Shown here in pieces: positions 1 through 5,636 of a stretch of DNA of 5,888 bases (position 1 is its first letter; each line of letters begins with the position of its first letter). Position numbers and translations under genes: made by a program. The stretch comes from Actinomycetes bacterium (GTDB lineage: Bacteria; Actinomycetota; Acidimicrobiia; Acidimicrobiales; Acidimicrobiaceae): the NCBI GenBank assembly GCA_021823045.1, contig JAKAPB010000145.1, forward strand, positions 1 to 5,888, read 5' to 3'. Under the pieces are notes generated by a model. The model searched no databases, had not been told where the DNA came from, and saw only the letters and a list, made by a program, of their open reading frames with translations.

Positions 1-111
1 GGATGGGTTCCTCGCCAGATAAAAATCCTACAGCTCAAATTATTTTTTGTTGCTTAATGCAATCAAATCCGCCTCCAAGAAGCCCAACTTTTTAATTACC
101 TTACGCTCCAG

Positions 112-140
112 TTGACAAATGAAACATTTGTAGTAAGAAT
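112..140 (+). promoter_or_regulatory. Candidate promoter upstream of the tadA/cpaF gene
   Basis: A perfect TTGACA (112-117) lies in an AT-richer stretch. The best -10-like sequence at suitable spacing is TAAGAAT (134-140), which is a poor match to TATAAT, so the call rests mainly on the -35 box and on the position about 60 bp upstream of the first gene of the cluster. If it is real, it would drive the whole tad transcription unit. No other convincing promoter was seen in the window. Confidence 0.35.
115..131. repeat. Short perfect inverted repeat overlapping the -35 box (possible operator)
   Basis: ACAAATG (115-121), a 3-nt centre AAA, and CATTTGT (125-131) form a perfect 7-bp inverted repeat. 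It overlaps the last three bases of the TTGACA box and fills most of the promoter spacer, a placement typical of repressor operators. Short inverted repeats of this size arise by chance in a few kilobases, so only the location makes it worth recording. No regulator gene is visible nearby. Confidence 0.25.
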
Positions 141-176
141 TAGCTAGCACGGTCGCCATAGGGAGGGTAGGGGCGG

Positions 177-1517
177 ATGGAATTGGCGGAAGAACTCACA
201 TACCCATCGCACCGAGGTAACCAACAACTACTGGACGTCTCTTTAAGCAGGACGATTGACCTGCGTTCACTTGAAGATCGAGTATCCGATAAATGTAGGT
301 CCAGGAATTTGGATCCAGGCAATGCAGACTCCGCAGACGAAATCTTCGAAGTAATTCGACAGGAGGTAGTGTCCAATCGCAGCAAATCTGTAGGTTCCGT
401 GGAAGCAAACTCGGCGGAGAAGATATTCCGATCGATCTGCGGCCTCGGACCGATCGATGCTGCGATGCGTGACCCTCAAGTCTGGGAAATCATAATTAAT
501 GCGCCCGATGCAATCTTCGTCCGGCGCCACTTCGGAGCGACAGAGAAACTGTCAGAATCCTTTTACGACGACGACCACCTTAATCGCACCGTCTCCAGGC
601 TGCTCGAGCGGAGCATTGGATCCCACAGAAAGCTCGATCCGGTTGCCGGACTTCAGGACGCACAACTACCCGATGGATCCAGGGTCCACATTGTCCATCC
701 TGAACTCACTAAATCCGCCCACCTATGCGTCAATATTCGCAAGTTCACCGGTCTCACAAATCGTTCACTCTCTCAGTTAGTCCACAAAGCGATGCTAAGT
801 TCACCGAGTGCCGCACTTCTTGTCGCTGCGATTAGATCGAATGCCACCATCATTGTTGCAGGACCTCCCGGTGCGGGGAAAACTACCCTCCTAGGCTGTC
901 TGGCTAGCGAACTAGACCCTTCGACCCGTGTCGTAATTGCTGAGGAAGTTCCAGAGACGAACATAAGTCTGTCAAACGTTGCTCACCTGCAATCGAGGCC
1001 GGAGCGGCAGGACCGTCCCGAAATTGATCTAAGGCGACTAGTGGCTGGCTTTTTGCGAATGGCCCCGGACATAGCAATAGTGGGCGAGGTCAGGGACCGT
1101 GAGTCCCTTCCCTTCCTCTTGACGACATCATCTGGAGTCCAGGGCATGACTACGATTCATGCCTCCTCGGCCAGGCAGGCTCTTTCAAGACTTGGCGTCA
1201 TGGCCCAACTAAATGGCATCAATCTCGCTCCACAAGCACTCTGCGCTCTCGTATCGGATGCGGTCGACATTGTAGCCTACGTTCAGCGCATAAATTCTGT
1301 TCCGAAAATTACCGAGATCATTGCCGTCGAGGACCCCCAGACCAAGGAATCGTCGGGCTTTACTACCACGTCGATGATAAAGCTTACTCCGCCAGACGAC
1401 CTCCCATATTCAAGTGGTCCGGTCCCCCACCGCTTACGGACCAGGCTAGCCGAACACGGTTATGACCTGGGAGAACTTCTCGCTAACTGCAGCAAAGACC
1501 CATTCGCCAGTAGCTAG
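177..1517 (+). CDS. cpaF: TadA/CpaF-family type IVc pilus (Flp/Tad) assembly ATPase
   Basis: This is the cytoplasmic hexameric ATPase that would power Flp pilin assembly through the TadB/TadC membrane platform. The 446-residue protein has the family layout. An N-terminal region of about 80 residues is followed by the N-domain signature GLGPIDAAMRDPQVWEI (89-105), LPDGSRV (164-170) and IRKF (187-190). The nucleotide-binding core has Walker A GPPGAGKT (229-236), an Asp-box-like VVIAEEVPE (252-260), Walker B IAIVGEVRD (299-307) with Glu304, and a His-box TTIHASS (325-331). The start ATG follows GGGAGGG (161-167) at a 9-nt spacing. In the segment before the His box, where I recall CpaF proteins having NTGHDGS, this protein reads TSSGVQG (317-323). 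It is the first gene of the cluster, and its length is normal for the family. TadA and CpaF are two names for the same family, and the assignment is firm. Confidence 0.95.
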   Translation: MELAEELTYPSHRGNQQLLDVSLSRTIDLRSLEDRVSDKCRSRNLDPGNADSADEIFEVIRQEVVSNRSKSVGSVEANSAEKIFRSICGLGPIDAAMRDPQVWEIIINAPDAIFVRRHFGATEKLSESFYDDDHLNRTVSRLLERSIGSHRKLDPVAGLQDAQLPDGSRVHIVHPELTKSAHLCVNIRKFTGLTNRSLSQLVHKAMLSSPSAALLVAAIRSNATIIVAGPPGAGKTTLLGCLASELDPSTRVVIAEEVPETNISLSNVAHLQSRPERQDRPEIDLRRLVAGFLRMAPDIAIVGEVRDRESLPFLLTTSSGVQGMTTIHASSARQALSRLGVMAQLNGINLAPQALCALVSDAVDIVAYVQRINSVPKITEIIAVEDPQTKESSGFTTTSMIKLTPPDDLPYSSGPVPHRLRTRLAEHGYDLGELLANCSKDPFASS

Positions 1518-1526
1518 CTTGCCAAT

Positions 1527-1563
1527 CCTCCGACACCTTATGGCTGATGCCGGGAGTCGGAGG
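1527..1563 (+). terminator. GC-rich stem-loop directly after cpaF (possible attenuator or terminator)
   Basis: CCTCCGAC (1527-1534) pairs perfectly with GTCGGAGG (1556-1563). After one A-A mismatch the stem continues with CC/GG (1536-1537 with 1553-1554), closing an internal loop that itself could form a small GGC/GCC stem. It begins 9 nt after the cpaF stop codon. No T-run follows, so it is not a standard intrinsic terminator; it could instead protect the 3' end of a cpaF transcript or partially terminate it. The reading is based on position and pairing only. Confidence 0.35.
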
Positions 1564-1622
1564 CTAAGCCCTACAAACCAGCCTGTTTAAAAGATCAAGG
1601 ACCTTAAAGGAGTTGGAGCAGC

Positions 1623-2303
1623 TTGCATAGAGACAAAACGGCCTACGAGCAGATGCCTTGTCAGCCCGATACTTTGAAATCTACTTCCACCGACAGACCT
1701 ACAAGTAAAGAATCGGCAAAAAACGCTGGTCGGTTTGATTCGGCGGAGATCGCACAATTCAATCCAGTGTCGACTCGAGAGTTGTTGCCCTACTCCCAAA
1801 AGGAACTCTTTGACGCTCAGAGAGAAAGCCAGCGGTCAATCAACTCGGAACTCCATTCGAAGTCGCCAATCACCAGATTATCGAGGCCGACCTTTGTGGC
1901 GGCACCGTTGGAAAACAGCACGGCGCAATCCGTAAAACCCAAATCCCAGCCGAACAACGAAAAGGGATGTTTACTCATCGATGGACCGGCCCTTCCAGAA
2001 TCCAATGGTCCAGAATCCAATGGTCCAGAATCCAATGGACGCATCGACTGGAAACGCATCCGGCCCGCTACCACCCAGCCCCGCAGGCTTAGAATCTTCT
2101 TCCTTGCCGACTGGTGGACTTCAAACTCGTATTTTTCCAAAAAGTTGCGGCGTTGCTTCACGTTCAAGGAGTGGTCTCGCACTCGGCCGCCATGCGCCGT
2201 GATACCTGGCACCTTGGCGATCCAAAAAGGCGCCTTCCCGATACCGCAGCTACCGCCGATGCGTTCCATGCCCCGGGTGTTGGGTCTGAAGGATTTTGCG
2301 TGA
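1623..2303 (+). CDS. Hypothetical protein with PESNG repeats between cpaF and tadB, possibly a fragmented gene
   Basis: I do not recognise this 226-residue product. A TTG start is preceded by AAAGGAG (1606-1612) at 10-nt spacing, the main reason for choosing it; an in-frame ATG at 1653 has a poorer site. Residues 1-120 are polar and look disordered (rich in Ser, Lys, Glu, Gln), followed by three tandem PESNG units (125-139). No signal peptide or clear membrane segment is visible. From about residue 140 the protein becomes rich in Arg, Trp, Phe and Cys (for example FFLADWW, 159-165) and looks like out-of-frame translation. By eye, codon character is better in frame +1 just after the repeats and in frame +2 further on. 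The coding sequence may therefore be truncated, frameshifted or decayed. The place inside a tad operon suggests a lineage-specific accessory pilus gene, but nothing in the sequence shows a function. Confidence 0.4.
   Translation: MHRDKTAYEQMPCQPDTLKSTSTDRPTSKESAKNAGRFDSAEIAQFNPVSTRELLPYSQKELFDAQRESQRSINSELHSKSPITRLSRPTFVAAPLENSTAQSVKPKSQPNNEKGCLLIDGPALPESNGPESNGPESNGRIDWKRIRPATTQPRRLRIFFLADWWTSNSYFSKKLRRCFTFKEWSRTRPPCAVIPGTLAIQKGAFPIPQLPPMRSMPRVLGLKDFA
1995..2039 (+). repeat. Three tandem 15-bp units encoding PESNG
   Basis: The unit CCAGAATCCAATGGT occurs three times head to tail (1995-2009, 2010-2024, 2025-2039); the only difference is the last base of the third copy, A instead of T. The unit length is a multiple of three, so copy-number change does not disturb the reading frame. 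In the frame of the surrounding gene it reads Pro-Glu-Ser-Asn-Gly. Near-identity at the DNA level points to recent slippage duplication. Confidence 0.9.
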
Positions 2304-2371
2304 AACCTCCGAATTGGCAAGAGTGAGTGAACCTAAGAAGGAGCTTCGCTGTAGATAAGAAAGGAGATACC

Positions 2372-2527
2372 GTGCAAGCAAAGAGCTGCCGGGACACCGA
2401 CCGGTTACGGCATTGTAATAGCCGGGATTACAAAAAGGCAAAGGGGGTCGCGCCAGCGGTCCGATTAGAAATACCCCATCTTGCGGTTGAAGACGACGGT
2501 CGATCGACCAACACCTATTTCCGATGA
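2372..2527 (+). CDS. Small 51-residue ORF translationally overlapping tadB
   Basis: A GTG start follows AAAGGAG (2360-2366) at 5-nt spacing and opens a 51-codon frame. The product is basic, with a CRDTDRLRHC stretch (residues 6-15) and no membrane segment; I recognise no family. Its TGA (2525-2527) overlaps the tadB ATG (2524-2526) as ATGA, the classic arrangement for termination-reinitiation. tadB has no evident Shine-Dalgarno of its own, which supports translation running into this junction. The same frame is open upstream to 2327, directly after a TGA at 2324-2326, and beyond that back through 2114-2326, so this could equally be the 3' end of a larger broken gene. Whether it makes a functional protein or only serves coupling is unknown. 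Confidence 0.4.
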   Translation: MQAKSCRDTDRLRHCNSRDYKKAKGVAPAVRLEIPHLAVEDDGRSTNTYFR

Positions 2528-3447
2528 AACTAAGACCTATTATCTGGATCCTATGCTCGGCGGCGGCCCTACTCGGGTCGGTGGTCGTCACGAAAGTGGC
2601 AGTCCCATTTATTTCGAAACGACCCTCAAAGCAGATGAGCATCAAGGCCCTGCGAATGGCTTCCGATCGGGAAACCAAACGCTACTTAGCGATACTAGCC
2701 CTTGGATCCCTGCTAACAATGTTGGCAACTGGGTCCTGGTTGCTTGCTTCTCTCGGAGGATTATTTGGCGTCCTACTTAACTACTTAACCCGACAGTCGG
2801 AATCCTCCGCTATCCATGATCAACTACTCGAGGGCTGGCCCAACGTAATCGACGAGGTGCGGATCCGGGTATGTACCCTCGGCGAAGCGATCCCCCATGC
2901 ACTCTTTTCAGCGGCCCAAAGCTTTGGCGAAAAGGCTTCGAGTGTTTTTGAGCGTAGCCGCATTGCCTGGAATTTGACCGGAGACTTCTACCTTGTGTGC
3001 AAGCAAATCGCCGACGAACTCGCCGATCAGCGGAGCACCGCCGTCCTCCAGACCATGGTACTTCTCCATGAGCTAGCTTCAACTTCAACTGAGTCACGCC
3101 TAAAGCGACTTAGAGAAGATCGGTCTTGGGACCTAGCGGCGGCTAAAGAAGCGAATGCATCGATGGCCGGGGCGATATTTGCGCGGCGATTTGTTCTTGT
3201 AGTGCCGATCGGAATGGCCCTAGCGGGGGCGGCCATAGGTGGGGGAAGACAGAGTTTCCAAACTCCGGTTGGGATAACGCTGAGCGCAGTCGCCCTTGGT
3301 CTTTTGCTATTGTGCTGGATTTGGTCTACTCACCTCATTGGGTTACCAAAGGCCAGAAACAGACGTTTCGAAGAGATCGAAGCAGCGCCAACTCCCCCAT
3401 GCAGCAAGAAACTCCTTGATCGAATCAGCTCACCATGGGGTCGATAA
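2524..3447 (+). CDS. tadB: TadB-like inner-membrane platform protein (T2SSF domain)
   Basis: This would be one of two GspF-like membrane proteins that form the platform on which the Tad ATPase acts. The 307-residue product has an N-terminal membrane segment (about 6-24), a second hydrophobic region (about 54-88), and a cytoplasmic T2SSF-like helical domain (about 95-215) beginning LLEGWPNVIDEVRIRV. Two C-terminal membrane segments follow (about 222-241 and 248-273). The ending IGLPKARNRR and a short basic tail resemble other TadB proteins. The ATG is chosen because it places the first membrane helix right at the N-terminus and overlaps an upstream stop as ATGA; no Shine-Dalgarno is seen. The stop overlaps the start region of tadC. 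The assignment as TadB rather than TadC rests on gene order and on the membrane layout, and is solid. Confidence 0.88.
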   Translation: MKLRPIIWILCSAAALLGSVVVTKVAVPFISKRPSKQMSIKALRMASDRETKRYLAILALGSLLTMLATGSWLLASLGGLFGVLLNYLTRQSESSAIHDQLLEGWPNVIDEVRIRVCTLGEAIPHALFSAAQSFGEKASSVFERSRIAWNLTGDFYLVCKQIADELADQRSTAVLQTMVLLHELASTSTESRLKRLREDRSWDLAAAKEANASMAGAIFARRFVLVVPIGMALAGAAIGGGRQSFQTPVGITLSAVALGLLLLCWIWSTHLIGLPKARNRRFEEIEAAPTPPCSKKLLDRISSPWGR

Positions 3448-4319
3448 TGGAATACAGCCTCGTAAGAACACTTTCGATTGCTGGATGTCTCGCCGGTTCC
3501 ATACTCCTCCTTTCACAGGTGAAGGCATTGACCAAACGGTCAAGATACGAAAGAGTCGCCGAGTTCTTCCTACCTAACACGCCGTCAAGCCAAGATCCGA
3601 TTACTCATCTAAAGAACTACCAAGGAAAGCTACTTCGGCCGGTATTCGAAAAATTATCCCAGGATGCCAAGCTATCATCGCTGATTCTGGCTTTCAAAAA
3701 GGCCTTAGCCGGGCTAAATGTTCAGTGCGCTGCTATCGGTTTGGCCGTTTTATCGCTAGTTGCGATAATCACCAAATCGGCTATTTCCGCCCTTTTCGCA
3801 GCAATACTGTCACCTTTTTTATTGCTGGTTTTCAAGTCACTTCGCATCTATCAAGATGAGAGTGCTCGGATCCGAGAGTTGAACGATGGTCTCCCCTTAT
3901 ACGTCGAGCAGATCAGCTCCTTCGTAGCTTCCGGCTTATCGATACAGTCAGCGATAGATAGGTACCCAAAGACTATTCAAGGGCCATGGTCGGTGCCATC
4001 GCTAAGAATCTCCGCGGAAATTAGGAGAGGGGCGAATCCAGGAAGGGCGTTGGGACTCGTCGTCGCGCAATACCGACTCAAAGACCTTGGGCACTTGATC
4101 CGGCTGCTTGAGGCGAATTATTCATCACCTGAGCTGCCCGCCCTATTGGACGAACAAAGCCGATCACTTAGAAGACGACAACAGCTTGAACTCACCGAAA
4201 AACTATCCAAGCGAGCGCAGGCGGTTTGGATTCCGGTAAGTGTTGCCGCCCTGGTCCCTGGAATCATCTTCGTCATGATCCCCTTCGTATCGGCACTGCA
4301 TGCCTTTGGTGGAATTTGA
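3435..4319 (+). CDS. tadC: TadC-like inner-membrane platform protein (T2SSF domain)
   Basis: This is the second GspF-like component of the Tad secretion platform, expected to pair with TadB. The 294-residue product has an N-terminal membrane helix (about 9-28) and a central hydrophobic pair (about 97-135). A T2SSF domain (about 150-262) carries the family-like pattern GLPLYVEQISSFVASGLSIQ (152-171), followed by a C-terminal helix (about 263-288). An alternative ATG at 3447 gives 290 residues and forms a TAATG junction with the tadB stop (3445-3447). That form is attractive for reinitiation, and a GGGG lies 6 nt before it, whereas the 3435 ATG lacks a ribosome-binding site. Either way the gene is translationally coupled to tadB. 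The family call is firm; the exact start is not. Confidence 0.88.
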   Translation: MGSIMEYSLVRTLSIAGCLAGSILLLSQVKALTKRSRYERVAEFFLPNTPSSQDPITHLKNYQGKLLRPVFEKLSQDAKLSSLILAFKKALAGLNVQCAAIGLAVLSLVAIITKSAISALFAAILSPFLLLVFKSLRIYQDESARIRELNDGLPLYVEQISSFVASGLSIQSAIDRYPKTIQGPWSVPSLRISAEIRRGANPGRALGLVVAQYRLKDLGHLIRLLEANYSSPELPALLDEQSRSLRRRQQLELTEKLSKRAQAVWIPVSVAALVPGIIFVMIPFVSALHAFGGI

Positions 4320-4369
4320 AACACGCCTCGCTCCAGGCTTTCACCCGCCTAACGGCCTCAATAGACAAC

Positions 4370-4411
4370 AAGCAAATTAGACAAAAAGCAAATTAGACAA
4401 AAAGCAAATAG
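4370..4411 (+). repeat. A-rich 16-bp tandem repeats in the leader of the flp-like gene
   Basis: AAGCAAATTAGACAAA is present twice without change (4370-4385 and 4386-4401). A third, partial and diverged copy starts at 4402 (AAGCAAATAGATA). The repeats fill the sequence just upstream of the pilin gene's ribosome-binding site and contain very few G or C bases. They may keep the leader unstructured, bind a regulator, or be a slippage product. No clear promoter hexamers were identified with them. Confidence 0.85.
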
Positions 4412-4416
4412 ATAAC

Positions 4417-4431
4417 AAGGAGGACAAGGAG
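4417..4431 (+). promoter_or_regulatory. Strong, doubled Shine-Dalgarno ahead of the flp-like gene
   Basis: AAGGAGG (4417-4423) sits 8 nt before the ATG at 4432, and a second AAGGAG (4426-4431) abuts the ATG. This is the best match to the anti-Shine-Dalgarno sequence in the window, and the upstream leader is A-rich. Both point to a heavily translated message, as expected for a major pilus subunit. The second copy is too close to the ATG to be used and may be a duplication. Confidence 0.75.
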
Positions 4432-4710
4432 ATGGACCCAAGAAGAAATATCCGTCAATCGATAGCTATGGCAGCTACAGCGGTGGCGGTCGTGATGATA
4501 AGCGTTGGCGCATACCTCTCGGTTGGAACCGCTATAGCGTCGCTGAAAAGAAAAATGGTTGACGACGAAAGAGGAGAGGGTCCGGTCTCTGCGGCGATCG
4601 TCGTCATGATCATGGCATTCCTGGGTGTCGCGCTCTGGATCGCATTTAAGGCCATCATGCACCAGGCAACCACCACCGTGGCAACCCAGGTATCGCAACT
4701 TGGCCAATAA
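4432..4710 (+). CDS. Flp-like major prepilin candidate, with an extra N-terminal hydrophobic segment
   Basis: The position directly after tadC, the small size (92 residues) and the exceptionally strong ribosome-binding site identify this as the likely Flp pilin gene. The C-terminal half looks pilin-like: a charged stretch VDDERGEG (43-50) followed by a long hydrophobic helix PVSAAIVVMIMAFLGVALWI (51-70) and a short polar tail ending at 92. Two features depart from classical Flp. There is an additional hydrophobic segment at about 11-38, where a short basic leader would be expected. The Glu normally found five residues after the cleavage Gly is missing (Ala is there if cleavage follows Gly50). 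Cleavage before residue 51 would give a mature peptide of about 42 residues. The start is set by the Shine-Dalgarno. The role is inferred mainly from context; it could instead be a small membrane accessory protein. Confidence 0.7.
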   Translation: MDPRRNIRQSIAMAATAVAVVMISVGAYLSVGTAIASLKRKMVDDERGEGPVSAAIVVMIMAFLGVALWIAFKAIMHQATTTVATQVSQLGQ

Positions 4711-4720
4711 GTTGCGATAC
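4690..4720 (+). promoter_or_regulatory. Perfect 12-bp stem-loop spanning the flp stop codon and the next gene's start
   Basis: GTATCGCAACTT (4690-4701) pairs perfectly with AAGTTGCGATAC (4709-4720) around a 7-nt loop GGCCAAT. The hairpin contains the flp stop (4708-4710) and both candidate TTG starts of the downstream gene (4700 and 4712). No T-run follows, so it is not a typical intrinsic terminator. It could stabilise the 3' end of a processed flp message, lower expression of the downstream minor pilins, or hide the downstream start until ribosomes finishing flp open it. Confidence 0.6.
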
Positions 4721-5101
4721 AAATTAAAACAGGAGTCTGCCGCCGGGGTTATTTCCGCGGTCTTTGGCGTCCTGATCTCGCTCGTCGTCCTTTGGATGGT
4801 GGTTGAGGTTTGTCTGCTAGGACTTGCTAAAGCCCAAATAATGAGGGTTGCCAGCGACCTGGCGAGGCAGGCCAGCGCATACCAAAATAGCGAAACGACA
4901 CCTTCTCTGCTGGACAGCTCAGCTTCATCAGAGCTGGGAAGGCTCTATAGCAGTAGCAAGATCTCGGTAGCCCAGAGCCAAACTTCGACGGTAGTAGTGG
5001 TGGCCATTCCTGCAGCGAGCATAGTGGGGGGACTCACCGCCGATACCTTCGGGCTGCGAACGATCAAGGCGGCTTCAAGCTGGCCCACCGAGGGAGGATA
5101 A
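4700..5101 (+). CDS. TadE-like minor pilin
   Basis: A 133-residue protein with the TadE-like plan: a basic N-terminus (MANKLRYKLKQ), a single membrane helix (about 17-42, starting VISAVFGVLIS), an amphipathic stretch (LAKAQIMRVASDLARQASAY, 42-61), and a polar extracellular C-terminal domain with a beta-rich segment (about 96-112). In Tad systems such proteins are minor pseudopilins that help initiate or anchor the pilus. The start is uncertain. TTG 4700 overlaps the flp gene by 11 nt; TTG 4712 lies just after the flp stop and gives 129 residues. Neither has a good ribosome-binding site and both lie in the stem-loop, so coupling to flp translation is likely. No ATG or GTG is available at the proper place. 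The frame stays open upstream inside flp but there it only reads the wrong frame of that gene. Confidence 0.75.
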   Translation: MANKLRYKLKQESAAGVISAVFGVLISLVVLWMVVEVCLLGLAKAQIMRVASDLARQASAYQNSETTPSLLDSSASSELGRLYSSSKISVAQSQTSTVVVVAIPAASIVGGLTADTFGLRTIKAASSWPTEGG

Positions 5102-5108
5102 GGTCTTG

Positions 5109-5636
5109 ATGAAGAGCACTTTTGGCAAACGCACATCCATGATGGAATTTGAAGCAGCGCCAAATGCCAAATCAAATTCAATTGGGTTTTCGTGGCTGCG
5201 CTCAGAAGCGGGCGAAATTGCTGGACTCGACGCCCTGATCTTTGGCGTGTCGCTCTTTTTGATCTCTACCTCGCTCGTCCTATCGGTTTTAAAGCTGATC
5301 GACACGAAGCAGAAATTACAAGAACTATCCGATATGGTTGCGCGTGAGATGGTGCTCTCGCCTTCTTCGGCCCCAAGTGGAATCCAAGCGACGGCTTTAG
5401 CCTCAAGCTACGAGCCGCTACTGGGTCTTGCTAGCTCGCAGGTAAGTATCATCGCCTCTGGAACCCTCGCCCCCTGCTCGGCAATCTCGGTAAAGGCGGT
5501 CGAAAGCTCGGGGTTGAACATCATCGTCTGGCCAGTTCGAATCGGCTTCCGAGTTCCCCTCACCGCAACATCAGAACAGCCGACGGACGGATATCACTAC
5601 GCAGTTGCAGGAGAGAAGGGTTGTGCTGCCCCATAG
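5109..5636 (+). CDS. Second TadE-like pilus assembly protein
   Basis: A 175-residue protein with a cytoplasmic N-terminus of about 38 residues, a short charged-plus-Gly motif RSEAGEIAGLD (31-41), one membrane helix (about 42-62) and an extracytoplasmic domain containing two Cys residues (123 and 172) that could pair. The layout and place in the operon match the second TadE-like gene of actinobacterial tad clusters; sequence similarity is mostly in the helix and the following LKLIDTKQKLQELSDMVARE segment (61-80). The ATG at 5109 is preceded by GGGAGG (5092-5097) and AAGG (5100-5103); a TTG at 5106 would add one residue. It lies 7 nt after the preceding gene and its stop overlaps the next gene by 14 nt. 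It is probably a minor pilin or tip component; the exact role is not evident. Confidence 0.7.
   Translation: MKSTFGKRTSMMEFEAAPNAKSNSIGFSWLRSEAGEIAGLDALIFGVSLFLISTSLVLSVLKLIDTKQKLQELSDMVAREMVLSPSSAPSGIQATALASSYEPLLGLASSQVSIIASGTLAPCSAISVKAVESSGLNIIVWPVRIGFRVPLTATSEQPTDGYHYAVAGEKGCAAP

Noticed and set aside
3..95. A short ATG frame in the AT-rich leader
   Set aside because: It would encode 30 residues of low-information sequence without a visible ribosome-binding site (the window begins two bases before it). The tail of an upstream gene could also end in this area (for example at 22 or 57), but nothing identifies one.
2132..2144. T5-CC-A5-G as a programmed frameshift site
   Set aside because: The A-run is only five long and does not form a proper X-XXY-YYZ heptamer in the 1623 frame, and no downstream stimulatory structure was evident. 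Decay or sequencing error is a simpler explanation for the frame change.
1817..2320. A 167-residue reverse-strand frame across the unclear region
   Set aside because: It runs opposite to every neighbour, has no supporting ribosome-binding context that I can see, and its LDSGP repeats are just the antisense reading of the 15-bp tandem repeat.
2498..2509. A perfect 12-bp palindrome GGTCGATCGACC just upstream of tadB
   Set aside because: About one 12-bp palindrome is expected by chance in this much sequence, and it lies inside a plausible coding frame.
2250..2678. A 142-residue reverse-strand frame overlapping the start of tadB
   Set aside because: It is antisense to the well-supported tadB coding sequence and has no recognisable motif.
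4340..4367. TTCACC and TAGACA at 16-bp spacing as a promoter for the flp-like gene
   Set aside because: Both hexamers are poor matches, and such pairs are common in AT-rich sequence; an internal promoter is possible but not supported.
4393..4722. A 109-residue Cys/His-rich reverse-strand frame
   Set aside because: It is the antisense reading of the flp-like gene, whose start, ribosome-binding site and context are much better supported.
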